A stretch of DNA of 64,000 nucleotides from Platanthera guangdongensis. Lineage: Eukaryota > Streptophyta > Magnoliopsida > Asparagales > Orchidaceae. Location: positions 153,343,010 through 153,407,009 of the forward strand of contig CM077167.1 in NCBI GenBank assembly GCA_039583875.1, given 5' to 3'. Each line of letters starts with the position of its first letter. Within the stretch, counting starts at the first letter, position 1. This document shows, piece by piece, positions 12,022 through 23,247 of this stretch. Below the pieces are notes generated by a model. It did not search any database. It was given only the letters and a program-made list of their open reading frames with translations, and was not told the origin of the DNA. The translations under genes and the position numbers were made by a program.

Positions 12022-14141
12022 ATGGTACATAATAAAGATTACGTAAGCACCAGACCTCCAATGTGCAACTTAAACAAGTTTGCCATCTAGAAGGCAAGAA
12101 TAAAACTTTATATGAATTCTATTGATGAGGACATCTACAATTCTATCTTGACAGGTCCTCCTCAACCATCTACATCTACAGCAACCTCCAGCACTCATGC
12201 AGTTCCAACACCTAAGTGGACTGATGCTCAGAAGAAAGCCAAGGTTGCTGATGTTAAAGCCATGAATATTCTAGCCCAAACAATGTCTGATGACATCTTC
12301 CAGAAAGTGGCTGAATGCACTTCAGCCAAGGCCAATTGGGACTCTCTCAACCAAATGGTGGCTGGCTCTGTTGATGAAAGAAAACACAGAATATCAAATC
12401 TCATATCCCAGTATGAGAACTTCAAAAAGGAGGAAGCAGAATCTGTTGCAGACATGTACAACAGACTGAGCTCAATCATTAATGAGCTGAAGACTTTGGA
12501 TAAGGACATCACCCTTACTGAAGTCAATGATAAAATCCTCATGTGCTTCCCAAGCTCATGGGATTCAAGGATCTGGCCAAACAAGGAGGACAGGAGCTTA
12601 AATGAGATTTCCACAGAATCTCTACTTGGAAAGCTCTAATCTTATGAGCAGCTGATAAAGTCCAGAGAAGCAGCTGAACAAAGGACTCCTCCACCAGCAA
12701 GAAAGGATCCGAACTTGGCATTAAAGGCTGCTGAAGAAACTGAAGCTTCAACAGTAAATGAAGAACTGATGAGTCTCTTTGCCAAGAGATTTTACAAAAT
12801 GACAAGAAGGGATTTCAGAAGAAAATTATCCAGGCATGATGATAAGCCAAGGTATGATAAAACACCTACTAGATAAGTAGTATGTTTTGGCTACAGGAAA
12901 CTTGGGTACATTATCTCAGAGTGTCCAGAGAATCAGAAGAAAGAAAGAAGAAAATAAAAGGACTCCAGAAGGCAACACGGCAGTAGGCCTTCTTCTAGCA
13001 AATACAAAAAAAAGGAGAAGAGTTTTGTAGTTGAAAACTGGAGTGACACTGAAGATGAATCCACATCTTCCATTTCCAGTGAAGAGTAAGAAGAGGCAAG
13101 GGCCAAGGAAGTCTGCCTCATGGCCATCAGTGCCTCCAGAAGTCAATCAGATGATGAAGAAGAATCTGATAATGAAGGAGCTTCAGAATCAAAAGCTGAT
13201 CAAGTACTCTCAACTTTTGATTATAGTTCTGATACTTTCAAAACTGAGTTTAAAACCCTATGTATTGATCTAATTAACTCAGAAAAAGAAATTAAAATAC
13301 TTAGGGAAAGACTTGCCAATCAAGAAAATCTAATTTCTGAAAACACTAAATTGAAAGATGAACTAACTCTAACCAATAAACAAATCATGTCTTTAAAAAT
13401 AGAGCTATGTGAGGCCAAACAACTTGAGGAATCTCTCAATGGGAGAAGCCTTAAGCTGATGGACATCAAAAGCACAGTCAATGCCAGACTGAATGGCAAA
13501 CTGGGCTTGGGTGCATCATCAAGTTTACCCCCAATACTCAAGAAAAACATATTATCCACACCAATAAAATTTGTGTATGAAAAGGGTAAAGAAAAGAAAG
13601 ATAATAACAATCCCAATCAAACTGAAATTACACACAAAAATACGAAAGAAGACATGATAAGAAAAATCATAACCAGAATAATGTTCAGCAAATTTCATCA
13701 AACTCAGATAGATGAAATGTAGTCAGTTCGTCTAACTCAAGTTGACGAACTCTGAATGCAAATCTATATAATAATTATTCATCTTGCTGCGATCAATGAA
13801 TTGTGTATGGTTCGTCGAGCAGAGATCGACGAACTTGAGTCACAGAAAATGAATATGTTTATTCTCTGAGCAGAGATCGACGATTTCATCCCATTTCATC
13901 AAACTCTGGTCGACGAACTTATAACTTTTCGTCGAACCCAGACAGACTTAATAAAAATCATAACTTTGATAGAAACTCTAATCAATCTAGAAGACCTTTT
14001 AATCCACTTACTAACTGGATAATTCCTCCCAGAAGATATCATCCCTTAGGACGTAAATCCCAACCTGAATTCTTAGTAATATCCAGTTTTTCTTATGTAA
14101 AGAAACAAGGACCCAAGGTAACCTGGATCAAGAACAACTAA
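12022..14141 (+). pseudogene. Gag of copy B, decayed
   Basis: The start ATG at 12022 begins a reading frame homologous to the intact gag of copy D (YVSTRPPMCNLNKFAI), closed by a TGG to TAG change at codon 24. The copia gag core (UBN2 type) is open at 12112-12639 and includes MNILAQTMSDDIFQKVAEC and NDKILMCFPSSWDSRIW. The zinc knuckle near 12885-12935 reads CFGYRKLGYIISEC, lacking the second cysteine and the histidine. An acidic region and a coiled-coil-like segment (13120-13480) follow, then the in-gene palindrome array. The frame ends GPKVTWIKNN and TAA at 14139-14141, in frame with pol. Several stops make it inactive. Confidence 0.8.
13692..13938 (+). repeat. TCGTCGA/TCGACGA palindrome array inside gag (B)
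   Basis: About six degenerate arm pairs, for example GTTCGTCGAGCAGAGATCGA followed by CGAAC, lie in the 3' third of gag. Position and sequence match the arrays in gag of A and D. Decay in this copy has added stops. Confidence 0.75.
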
Positions 14142-17100
14142 TTGTTTACTTTGCAGGTAAAGGGTTGTCCAGTTGTTAATCAAAAATATTATCTGGACAG
14201 TGGATGCTCCAAGCATATGACTGGCAGCAAGGACAACTTAAATAACTACAAGTCTAAGCTGGGACCAAAGATTATCTTTAGTGATTCAAATTGGGGTCAG
14301 TCAGAGGGCTTTAGAGAAGTAAAGATTGGAGCAGTCACTTTCAAAAAGGTGACATTTGTAAGTGGACTGAAGCATAATCTCATCTCCATAAGTCAACTAT
14401 GTGATGAAGGTTATCAGATACACTTTAACTCAACATCTTGCACTATTTCTAATAAAGAAAAACAATCTGTTTTAATTAAAAATAGACAAGGTAACATATA
14501 TATAGTAAATTTTCATTCTGCAAATTCAGATATTTGTTTACTTAACATTGTTAGCAATCAAAATGATCTTTGGCATAAAAGGCTAAGACATGTTAATATG
14601 AAAAACATTGTTAGGCTATCTAAAGACAACCATGTGAGAGGTTTGCCTTCTGGTCCCTATACGAAGGAAGGCCTCTGCAGGGCTTATCAACTAGGCAAGC
14701 AAACTAAATCTAGTTTTAAATCAGTTAATAAGAGTGATTCACCTACGATCTTGTACTTGCTGCACATGGACCTTTTTGGACCTATTGCTGTACAAAGCCT
14801 AGGAGGGAAATCTTATACCCTAGTTATTGTAGATGACTTCTCAAGATTCACTTGGGTGTTCTTTCTGAGATCTAAGTTAGATACATTCAAAGTTCTTACA
14901 GATTTTCTCAGGACCATACTGATTAAGTACTCTACTCATGTTGTATTGATTAGAAGTGATCATGGTACAGAGTTTGAGTCTCTTCTTATGCATGAGTTCT
15001 GTGAGAAGGAAGGTATCAGGCATTGCTTCTCAGCTCCTAGAACTCTTCAACAAAATGCGGTAGCTGAAAGGAAGAATAGAACCTTAATTGAAGTTGCAGG
15101 CGCATTACTTGCAGATGCTTACATGCCCCTATCCTTTTGGGCAGAGGCTGTAAGCACAGCAAACTATGTACTGAACATGAGTTTAATACATAAACTTAAG
15201 AATAAGACTCCCTATGAATTGCTCAAAGGAAAGAAACCTAAAATCACCTATTTTAAAGTATTTGGTTGCCTATGTTATATTCATAATTATAACGAGAAAT
15301 ATATTAGAAAGTTTGAAGCTAAGGCTGAAGAGGGAATTTTTTTAGGATATTCCCAAGTCAGCAAAGCTTATAGGGTGTTCAATAAATCATCTTTGAAAAT
15401 TAAGGAATCAATACATGTAACTTTTGATGAGACTAACATGTCTTATAAGGAGAAAGAAATTTCTACCAATAGCACCTTGCAGGTACCTCACTTGTGTGAG
15501 AAATTGGGTGAGTTAAATCTTCCACAAGAGGTTATGCCACCTCCTCCTCCCCAAGCTGATGAAGACAGTGAAGAAGAACTTTTGGAAGAGGTTGAAATTC
15601 CTTCAACAGCAAACATTATTCCACAAGAGGAATTAACTCCACATATTGTTGTTGAACCAACTCCACCCATTGATCTTGTCACACTAAGGGATCACCCCAG
15701 ATCTCAAGTGATTGGAGACTTAACAGTAGTTGTATAGACAAGGCATCAACTCAACCAATATGTGATGCATGCCTGTTTCCTCTCTCAAGTTGAGCCTCAA
15801 TCCATAAAAGATGCTGAGCAAGATCCTCATTGGATCATTGTAATACAAGAGGAACTCAACCAATTTGAGAGATGTAGAGTTTGGGATTTAGTTCCAAGAC
15901 CCAAAGAATACCTAGTCATTGGAACTAAATGGGTATATAGAAACAAGCTAGATGCCCAAGGTGTAATTGTGAGAAACAAGGCTAGACTTGTTGCTCAAGG
16001 TTATAGGCAAGAAGAAGGAATAGACTAAGACCAAACTTTTGCACCAGTTGAAAGGTTAGAAGCAATCAGAATATTTCTTGCTTATGCTGCCTACAAGAAG
16101 TTCAAAGTCTATCAGATGGATGTCAAGAGTGCCTTTCTGAATGGAGTACTTAAAGAAGAGGTTTATGTTGAACAACCTCCATGTTTTATCTCTCCAACCC
16201 ATCCTTCATATGTATTTAGATTGCATAAAGCTCTTTATGGTTTAAAGCAAGCTCCAAGAGCTTGCTTTGAGACCCTAGCTAGCTTCCTGATAGATCATAA
16301 ATTCACTAGAGGCATTGTAGATAAAACATTATTCACTAGGCACCATAAGGATCAAACGTTGTTAGTACAAATTTATGTGGATGACATTATATTTGGGTCT
16401 ACTAATTCCAAACTATGCATGAGGTTCTCTGACCTCATGCATTCAAAGTTTGAAATGAGTAACATGGGTGAGCACTCCTACTTCCTTGGTCTCCAAGTGA
16501 AATAGCTACCTGATAGCATTTTCATATCCCAGGCTAAGTATGCTAAGGAACTTATTAAAAAGTTTGGGATGGCTGATGCCTCAGCAAAGAAAACACTTAT
16601 GGCCACTAATGTTGTAATAGATTCTAATGCACATGGGAAACCTATAGATCAGAAATAATATAGGGGCATTGTTGGGTCCATACTATACCTTACAACAAGT
16701 AGACCTGACATAATGTTTGACACATGTATTTGTGCTAGTTTCCAAGTGAACCCTAAAAAATCTCATCTAGTTTTCCTAAAAAGAATTTTGAGATATATAA
16801 AGAGTTTCCCTATTCTAGGACTCTGGTATCCTACTGAGTCAGAATTTGATTTAACTGGATATTCAGATGCTGACTTTGCTAGATGCAGGGTGGACAGGAA
16901 AAGTACCTCAGGGACTTGCATGTTCCTTGGTATGAGATTAGTGTCTTAGTTTTGCAAGAAATAGTCATCTGTGTCTACATCAACTGCTGAAGCAGAATAC
17001 ATTGCAGTAGGCAGTTGCTGTTCCCAGATGTTGTGGATTCAAAACCAACTCCTGGATTATGGTTTCAACTTAAATAATTCCACTCTCTTATGTGATAACA

Positions 17101-17327
17101 CAAGTGCTATATCCATAGCACAAAATCCAGTCCATCAATGTAGGACTAAGCATATAGACATTAGGCATCATTTCATTAGAGAGTCTGTAGACAAAAATAA
17201 AATTAAACTTGTCTATATCTACACTGATTTACAAAGAGCAGATATTTTCACCAAACCCCTGGATGAAAGAAATCACTTGTTCTTTATAAATCAGCTTGGA
17301 ATGATAAATGAAGAAGCTTCAGTTTAA
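14142..17327 (+). pseudogene. Pol of copy B, one frame with six nonsense codons
   Basis: The whole polyprotein lies in a single frame from the codon after the gag TAA to the stop at 17327. Protease DSG is in YLDSGCSKHMTG near 14190. Integrase shows [28 protein letters not shown] and [10 protein letters not shown]; the second cysteine of its zinc-binding pair is Tyr (CRAYQ). RT shows [12 protein letters not shown] and YVDD near 16373; RNase H shows GYSDADFA near 16860. Stops are at 15735, 16026, 16503, 16656, 16947 and 16962, with no frameshift. Four of the six fit C-to-T or G-to-A changes of Gln or Trp codons. The copy is inactive but little rearranged. Confidence 0.9.
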
Positions 17328-17337
17328 TTTCTATCTG

Positions 17338-17718
17338 CAGTCGACAAATTTTTCAAAGTTCGTCGAACAGAGATCGACGAACATAAGAAACGTTCTAGAG
17401 ATATTCATCGAACGGAGATTGACGAACTCTCTGTGAGTGAAGTTATTTTCGTCGAACGGAGATCGACGAATCTGCTTCAGATAAATTTCGTCAAACAGAG
17501 CTCGGCGAAATGTTTTCAAATCTTCAGACTAAGTTTGACGAATTTTTTAACAACAAAATATTTCATCGACCTCAGATCGAAGAATTCTTTTATTTTTCGT
17601 GGAACGGAGTTTGTCGATTCATATTCTGAAAAACCATATATCTAGGTTTTTCTTCGACCTCCGTCCCGCGCTTTCAGTTCCATTGCACTTGATCTCTCTT
17701 GTTTGTTGCAGGCACACT
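17338..17718 (+). promoter_or_regulatory. Palindrome array and putative internal promoter before env-like gene (B)
   Basis: Between pol and the env-like ATG there are about six arm pairs of the type TTCGTCGAACAGAGATCGAC followed by GAA, mostly at 17338-17610. A TATA-like CATATATC is near 17635. A pyrimidine-rich tract ending in TTGTTGCAG (to 17711) stands just before the ATG at 17719. The arrangement equals that in A and D. A promoter or splice acceptor role is inferred. Confidence 0.5.
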
Positions 17719-19158
17719 ATGGAGATTCCAGCAAGCAGTCTTGCAGCAATGAAATTTGACACTGGATTTGATGTAGACTTCGAGTCAGTTCAAAACTCAG
17801 ATCCAATCTTCCTGGACATCCTGAAATTTCTTGAGGATCATCAGTTGAAGAATCTGATGTCCTCTAGAATCAAGCTAGCCAGTGTAGAGATCAGGGAATG
17901 GGTCTACACTTCCTCCACAACAGATGAAGACATCATGACAGGCATAATATCGGGTAATGCAGTCTCTCTTACCCTCGCCATCCTAACTGAGATTTTTGGA
18001 TTAACTAATGGTGAAGCAGAGTTGGAATTTGATAATGAAGAATTTGATGAAATGTTAAATAAGATGGATTATTCTGCAGCAACCCCCAACAAGCTACTAA
18101 AGAAACATCTATCTGCTGAGTATAAGTCTCTAGCAGATATTGTCGGGAAAGTACTGTTGGGCAAGTACATAGCCCATGACTATATCACTAGACATCAATT
18201 CCTAGTGATGTGTGATGTGGTAAATAACAAGCATGTGAACTAGGCTATGACTATGTTTGAAATGATCAAGAAAAAGAACACCAAAAAGGAGGTGTGTTTT
18301 GGAAGAATTCTGGGACTCTTCCTTTAGGAAAAGGCTGCTGAATCCCTAGTCACTCCGACCATATTCATTAATGCCTCAAAGAGGCTCGCCTGTGTCCTCT
18401 TTGGCAGGTGGGAGAGGACCATCACCAAGCCATCCAAGGCTTCTTCCTCTACCTCCAGGCCTTCTAGGAGTACAAGGGCTACTCCAGCCACTCCCCACCC
18501 TACTGAGGATGTCCTTACACCACCTCCACCACCTCCAGTCATCCAAAGCCATCCTCAGATGGTACACCAACTCCCCTCCACAGTTCAAACCATAGTCCAC
18601 ACTCCTACACCTCATAGCAACATGCTACACCAACTCCATCACAACTTGGTACACCCCTCTTATATCCACTACCACCACATTTGGCTGATATTCCCCTTTC
18701 CAATATGTCATCCCTACCATCATTCAATCTACTCTCATCCCCCCTTCATACTCCTTCTTCCCCAAATGAACTTATGTAAGACTCTATACCTCCTCCTCCA
18801 CCATCATCTCCCATCCCCCATTCTGTCCCCAATGAGACATCTCTTGCATTCCTGCAATTAGACCCCTCCATCATTCCATCTCTTGTAGCACTTCTCACTT
18901 CCCTCCTCAAGATACTCATAATAGAGGCTATTTCCCCTTTTGCTACCTCCATCTCTTCCCTTATTTTTCAAATCTTTGCTCTCTCCATCCCTCCTTATTC
19001 AGTCAGGGGCCTAGCTCCAGTATCTACTGAAACCAGGCAGGGGGAGATACTCTGTGAAGAAGAAGCAGCAGCAGCAGCAGTAGTAGCAGAAGAAGTAATA
19101 GCTGATGCAGCAGAAGCAAAAGCAGATGCAGCAACAGCTGATGATTTAATTGATTTAC
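17719..19158 (+). pseudogene. Env-like gene of copy B, cut by a Harbinger element
   Basis: The start is the ATG at 17719 (MEIPASSLAAMKFDTGFD). The first 174 codons are open to a TGG to TAG change at 18241, then the same frame continues past a second TAG near 18327. The conserved core includes NKLLKKHLSAEYKSLADIVG and FGRWERT, clearly related to the env-like genes of A and D and more distantly to those of C and E. A proline/serine/histidine-rich tail follows from about 18430, then an alanine/glutamate-rich stretch (19065-19140). The frame is interrupted at 19159-19161 by a transposon. A motif AGGGGGAG at 19039-19046 resembles a polypurine tract. Its function is unknown. Confidence 0.7.
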
Positions 19159-19667
19159 TTAGGTGGCGTTTGGTTGGGCTTTTTGCCTACGTTGCGTTTG
19201 AAACGCACCGGCATTTTATGCATAATCTATGTTTGGCGTTGCTGTTTCAAGAACCGCCGTTTATAAAAATTCGCGGCTTCCTCTTGATCACGAACCGCAA
19301 CAAATTATTGTGTTCGGCCGCAACCTTTGCTTTCTTCTGCCGCAACCCTAGAGCTCGAGCGGAGCGCGAAGAGGAGGAGAGCTCGAGATCCTGACGATGA
19401 GCGGCTTCTTCCCCGACAAAGAGCCGGTTTCTTCCCCGACGACGAGCCGGTTTCTTCCCCAACGACGAGCCGGCTTCTTCCCCGACACATCCGACGCCTT
19501 ATTCCCCGATGACAAGATGGCTTCTTCCCCGACGACGACGACCGACTCTTTCCCGCACGACTCCAGAAATTTCTCCACCGACCCGAGCAGGTATACTCCT
19601 TCTCCTCCTTTTCAATTTTAGGTTTTTTCATTTTTTTTTTCCAGATTTGGCTTTTGAGTCTTCCTCC

Positions 19668-20199
19668 ATGTGTGTGCTTGTTGTGTTGTGATGTGTATGT
19701 GTTTGTGCTCTTTGTGTGTGTTGCAGATTTTGGGTTGTATGTGTGTTACATATTTTGTGTTTGTGCTCTTTGTTGTGTGTGTGTTGCATATTTTGTGTGT
19801 GTGTGCTTCCAGATTTTGGGAAGTATGTGTGTGTGTTGCAGATTTTGTGTGCTTCCAGATTTTGCTATATGTGTATGTGTGCGTTTGTGTATGTGTGTGT
19901 TTGTGTATGTGTGTGTGTGTTTGTGTGTGTGTGTTGTGTTGTATGTGTGTGTGTGTTTGTTTTTTGTGTGTGTGTGTTGTGTGTTTGTTGTATGTGTGTG
20001 TTATGTGTGTGTGTGTTGTATGTGTGTGTGTGTGAAATATTTGTATGTGTGTGTGTTTGTTTTGTGTGTTTGCTATATGTGTGTGTGTGTGTGTTTGTTT
20101 GGAATAAATATATTTGTGTGTTATGTGTGTGTGTGTTGTATGTGTGTGTGTGTGTGTGTGAAATATTGGTATGTGTGTGTGTTTGTTTTGTGTGTTTGC

Positions 20200-20235
<36 letters not shown>

Positions 20236-20613
20236 TTTGGAATAAATATATTTGTGTGTTATGTGTGTATATGTTGTATGCGTGTGTGTGTGTGTGTGAA
20301 ATATTTGTATGTGTGTGTGTGTGAAATATTTGTATGTGTGTGTGTGAAATATTTGTATGTGTGTGTGAAATATTTGTATGTGTGTGTTAGTGTGTGTGTT
20401 GTGTGTATATGTGTGTGTGTGTTTGTGTGTGTGTGTTGTGTTGTATGTGTGTGTGTGTGTGTGTGTGTGTTGTGTTTATGTGTGTGTGTTTGTGTATGTG
20501 TATGTTGTTATGTGTGTGTGTATGTTATATGTGTGTGTGTGTGTGTTGTTATGTGTGTGTGTATGTTATATATGTATGTGTGTGTATATATTTGTGTGTG
20601 AGTATGTTATATA

Positions 20614-20644
<31 letters not shown>

Positions 20645-20778
20645 CTGTGTGTGTGTTGTTATGTGTGTGTGTATGTTATATGTGTATGTGTGTGTGTGTT
20701 TTTTATTTGTGTGTGAGTATGTTATATGTGTGTGTGTGTATGTGTGTGTTGTTATGTGTGTGTGTGTTGTTCTATGTA
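19668..20778 (+). repeat. 1.1-kb degenerate TG microsatellite
   Basis: Nearly the whole segment is (TG)n broken by TTTG, TATG and short islands. A higher-order unit containing GAAATATTTGTATGTG is repeated several times at 20030-20370. It lies between the left end of the Harbinger element and ORF1. Long frames reading Val-Cys repeats across it are a by-product of the repeat. Confidence 0.95.
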
Positions 20779-20822
20779 TGCGTCTATTTTCATTAAAAAT
20801 TAACTTATTTTATTTTCTAAAG

Positions 20823-21763
20823 ATGGGAAAATCAAAAGATGGTGGTGTGGCCGCATTTTGGGACAATACAAATATCATGCTTTTTTGTGACATATGTATT
20901 AAGGAGATTGAACTTGGGAATCGACCAACCACACATTTTAATAAAGAAGGTTAGAACAACGTTATGAATAATTTTGAGGAGCTTACTACAAAACAGTACG
21001 ACAAACTCCAATTAAAAACTAAATGGGATCATTTGAAGAAGGAGTGGAAATTATGGACAGAGTTAAAACGTGGTGACACCAGTTTGGGTTGGAATGCTTC
21101 AAGGAAAACTATAGACGCTTCGGATGAGTGGTGTGACGAAAGATTGAAGGTACTCATTTTCCATAACTTCTTTTTTAACATTTGTTTTATAGAAACAGTA
21201 GCTAACTTGAAATATTTGTATTTTGTAGGTTGTCCCGGCGGCCAAAACATTTCGTTACTCAGGAATGCATCCAGACCTGGAGGAGAAATTACATATGATG
21301 TTCAGCTCTGTTGTCGCCACAGGACATCATGCTTGCACCCCAAGAACCATTAACGAGATCCCCGAGTCAGTTGACGAAAGAGGAATGTCAGAAGGTGAGC
21401 CAGAGGACATTGATGTCATTGGTGATCTAGCGACACGTGATAACGCAGCTACGTCAGCACCTGTCAAGAAGCGGAAAAAAAGGGAAAAACAATGTTGTTA
21501 CTTCCGTGTTAGAAGACTTGGCGGAGTCTTCTAAAACCATTAGTTGATGCATCCAGGAGGCACCAAAAAAAACTACTTCCGAGTTTAGCACCCGACAGGC
21601 AATAGACAAATTGGCTACGTACCAGGAAGTACAGTCTGATGAAGAGTTCCATGATTTTGCAATCACGTATTTCATGGACAAAAATCATAGGGAGACCTTT
21701 TTGTGCTTACCAGAAGGGATGAACGTAAAGTTGCTACGTAATCGCTTCCTCCGTGCGGGGTAG
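20823..21763 (+). pseudogene. Harbinger ORF1, Myb/SANT-like DNA-binding protein, broken
   Basis: In PIF/Harbinger elements ORF1 encodes a Myb/SANT-like protein that helps the transposase reach DNA. The frame starts at the ATG at 20823. The domain is recognisable from FWDNTNIMLFCDICIKEIE through KWDHLKKEWKLWTELK and GWNASRKTIDASDEWCDE, with tryptophans at the expected spacing. One in-frame TAG interrupts it near 20953, where relatives usually have Trp. A likely intron runs from 21150 to 21228 (GT...TTTTGTAG). A lysine-rich nuclear-signal-like KKRKKREK near 21468 is followed by a frameshift in an A-run. The C-terminal tail continues in another frame to the TAG at 21761. Confidence 0.75.
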
Positions 21764-21979
21764 TGGAGACCATTGTGTTCTCTTCTGATATATTTCCCGC
21801 CATCAGATTCTGTTTTTTTTTTATGTTATAGTGGAGACTATTATGTGGTGGACAAAATAATGTTTATGATGTGTGTTTTTTTGATAAATGATGTTGACAT
21901 TATTATGCTTATGATGTTGTGAAGTTTATTTCTCATAGTAAGTGTTGATAATTTATTTCTCATACAGAATATATCTAGC

Positions 21980-23009
21980 GATGAATCTGAAAATTCGACT
22001 GAAGGGCAGGAGATTACCAGAGGAAATTATGTGCTTGCCCATCATCAGAATGTGGTTGCAGCTGTATCTTTGGTGACCGAGTATACTTCCATGATGCTTT
22101 GTCTGGTACCACGCATGACTTCAAAGCAAACAGGCGAGAAATGGGTGGTAGAGCTACTATGCGGGTCACGGGTGAGGTTTCATGACTCTTCATGATGAGT
22201 CAAGAAATTTTTATGGACTTATTGCATGCTCTGGAAGAGAAGTGTGGATTTCGGGGAACAAGAAGGACTGCATCCCGGGAAATCCTGGCGCTGACAATAT
22301 ACGTATTATCGCACAATGAATTAATGGGAAAAACAATTGAGCGCTTTCAACATTCAACGGAGACAGCTAGCCGATTTTTTTCTCGAGGTCTTCGTGCTTT
22401 GCTGAAGTTAGCGAAAGAAGTGATTCAGCCATCAGATAGATCTTTCAGCAGTACTCCCCCAGAGATTACGTATGACAGACGTTACATGCCATTTTTTAAA
22501 GATTGCATCGGAGCAATTGATGGGACACATGTTCACGCGTGCATACCAGTTGGAAGTCAGGTACCTATATTGGGATACATGGCAGTCCAACCCAAAATGT
22601 CATGGCTGCTTGTGATTTCAATATGTGCTTCACTTTCATTATGCCGGGTTGGGAGGGATCAGCGCACGATAGCCGTATTTTCAATTTTGCGATAAGTGAT
22701 ACACGATACACCTTCACGCATCCACCTCTAGGTAACTATGTAAAATTTTGTTATATTATATATAAAATAATTGTCCCTAAATATTATTAAATAATTTTCA
22801 GGAAAATATTACTTGGTAGATTCTGGTTATCCTCTGCAAAGAGGATACCTGAAACCGTATCAAGATACGCGCTATCATCTGCCAGACTTTGCTCGTGGTG
22901 GTCGTCGAGCCGAAGGAGACCGAGAGATTTTCAATCACGCACACTCATCACTAAGAAGTGTGATAGAACGATCTTTTGGTGTTTGGAAAAAGAAATGGGC
23001 CATACTTCT
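21980..23009 (+). pseudogene. PIF/Harbinger DDE transposase, frameshifted and truncated
   Basis: The transposase cuts and joins DNA through a DDE triad (DDE_Tnp_4 type). An upstream coding-like segment (21980-22185) contains TGEKWVVELLCG but is shifted against the next. The main exon at 22192-22731 holds the first aspartate in IGAIDGTHVHA, then a frameshift between about 22558 and 22580, then the second in ACDFNMCFTF and WEGSAHDSRIF in another frame. An intron at 22732-22801 (GTAACT...TTTTCAG) precedes the exon with KYYLVDSGYPLQRGY and the catalytic glutamate in RSVIERSFGVWKKKW. The last 60-80 residues expected for the family are missing because gypsy sequence starts near 23010. The true start is uncertain. 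Confidence 0.82.
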
Positions 23010-23247
23010 GGTTACAATTTGGTATCAGACTTCTGGTTACGTTCAGGCTTAAATGAATTCGTGGGCGAATTCTTTTAAGGGGTGGTGAGCACATGTGTGC
23101 GTCATCGTTATAACATCAAAAAGAACCCATGAATGTCCACTTAGGAATGAAAATACACTTGTTTGGTGGAACCTGAGTGTTCCAATGATTGCTTTTAGCA
23201 ATTTGTATCAGACTTCTGGTTACGGTCAGGCTTAAATGCATTCCAGC
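23010..23247 (+). repeat. Displaced gypsy leader fragments in front of the gypsy LTR
   Basis: 23010-23205 repeats the LTR end (GTTACA), primer site and leader found again at 25153-25347. 23206-23247 starts a second time at the primer site (TATCAGACTTCTGGTTACGG) and runs only about 40 bases before the LTR begins at 23248. Both junctions fall at CAATTTG, which is present in the leader end (agcaatttg) and at the LTR/primer boundary (acaatttgg). Confidence 0.7.

Larger units (their letters stand above)
10637..19158 (+). mobile_element. Copia/Sirevirus-type retrotransposon B, both ends lost
   Basis: The order on the plus strand is partial 5' LTR, primer site, gag, pol, palindrome array and env-like gene. 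It is the same family as A and D, judged by the gag start, zinc knuckle, palindrome motif and env-like gene. The left part of its LTR is replaced by copy A at 10636. Its env-like gene is interrupted by a PIF/Harbinger element at 19162. No 3' LTR is present. The genes are worn mainly by nonsense mutations. Confidence 0.85.
19162..23009 (+). mobile_element. PIF/Harbinger-type DNA transposon, 3' end lost
   Basis: The left end starts GGTGGCGTTTGGTTGGG directly after TTA (19159-19161), which fits the 3-bp TTA/TAA target of this superfamily. It carries the two usual genes in the same direction: a Myb/SANT-domain ORF1 (20823-21763) and a DDE transposase (to 23009). Both are broken. The right end is lost: transposase sequence stops at about 23009, shortly after the catalytic glutamate region, and gypsy retrotransposon sequence begins. 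A GC-rich segment near 19395-19490 holds a short tandem repeat of about 24 bases around GAGCCGGTTTCTTCCCC. Confidence 0.8.

Noticed and set aside
18371..18861. Proline/serine/histidine-rich frames
   Set aside because: They are shifted frames of the low-complexity tail of the env-like gene of copy B, not separate genes.
19654..20954. Long open frames rich in Val-Cys across the TG tract
   Set aside because: They exist in several frames at once because TG repeats contain no stops; no conserved protein is visible.
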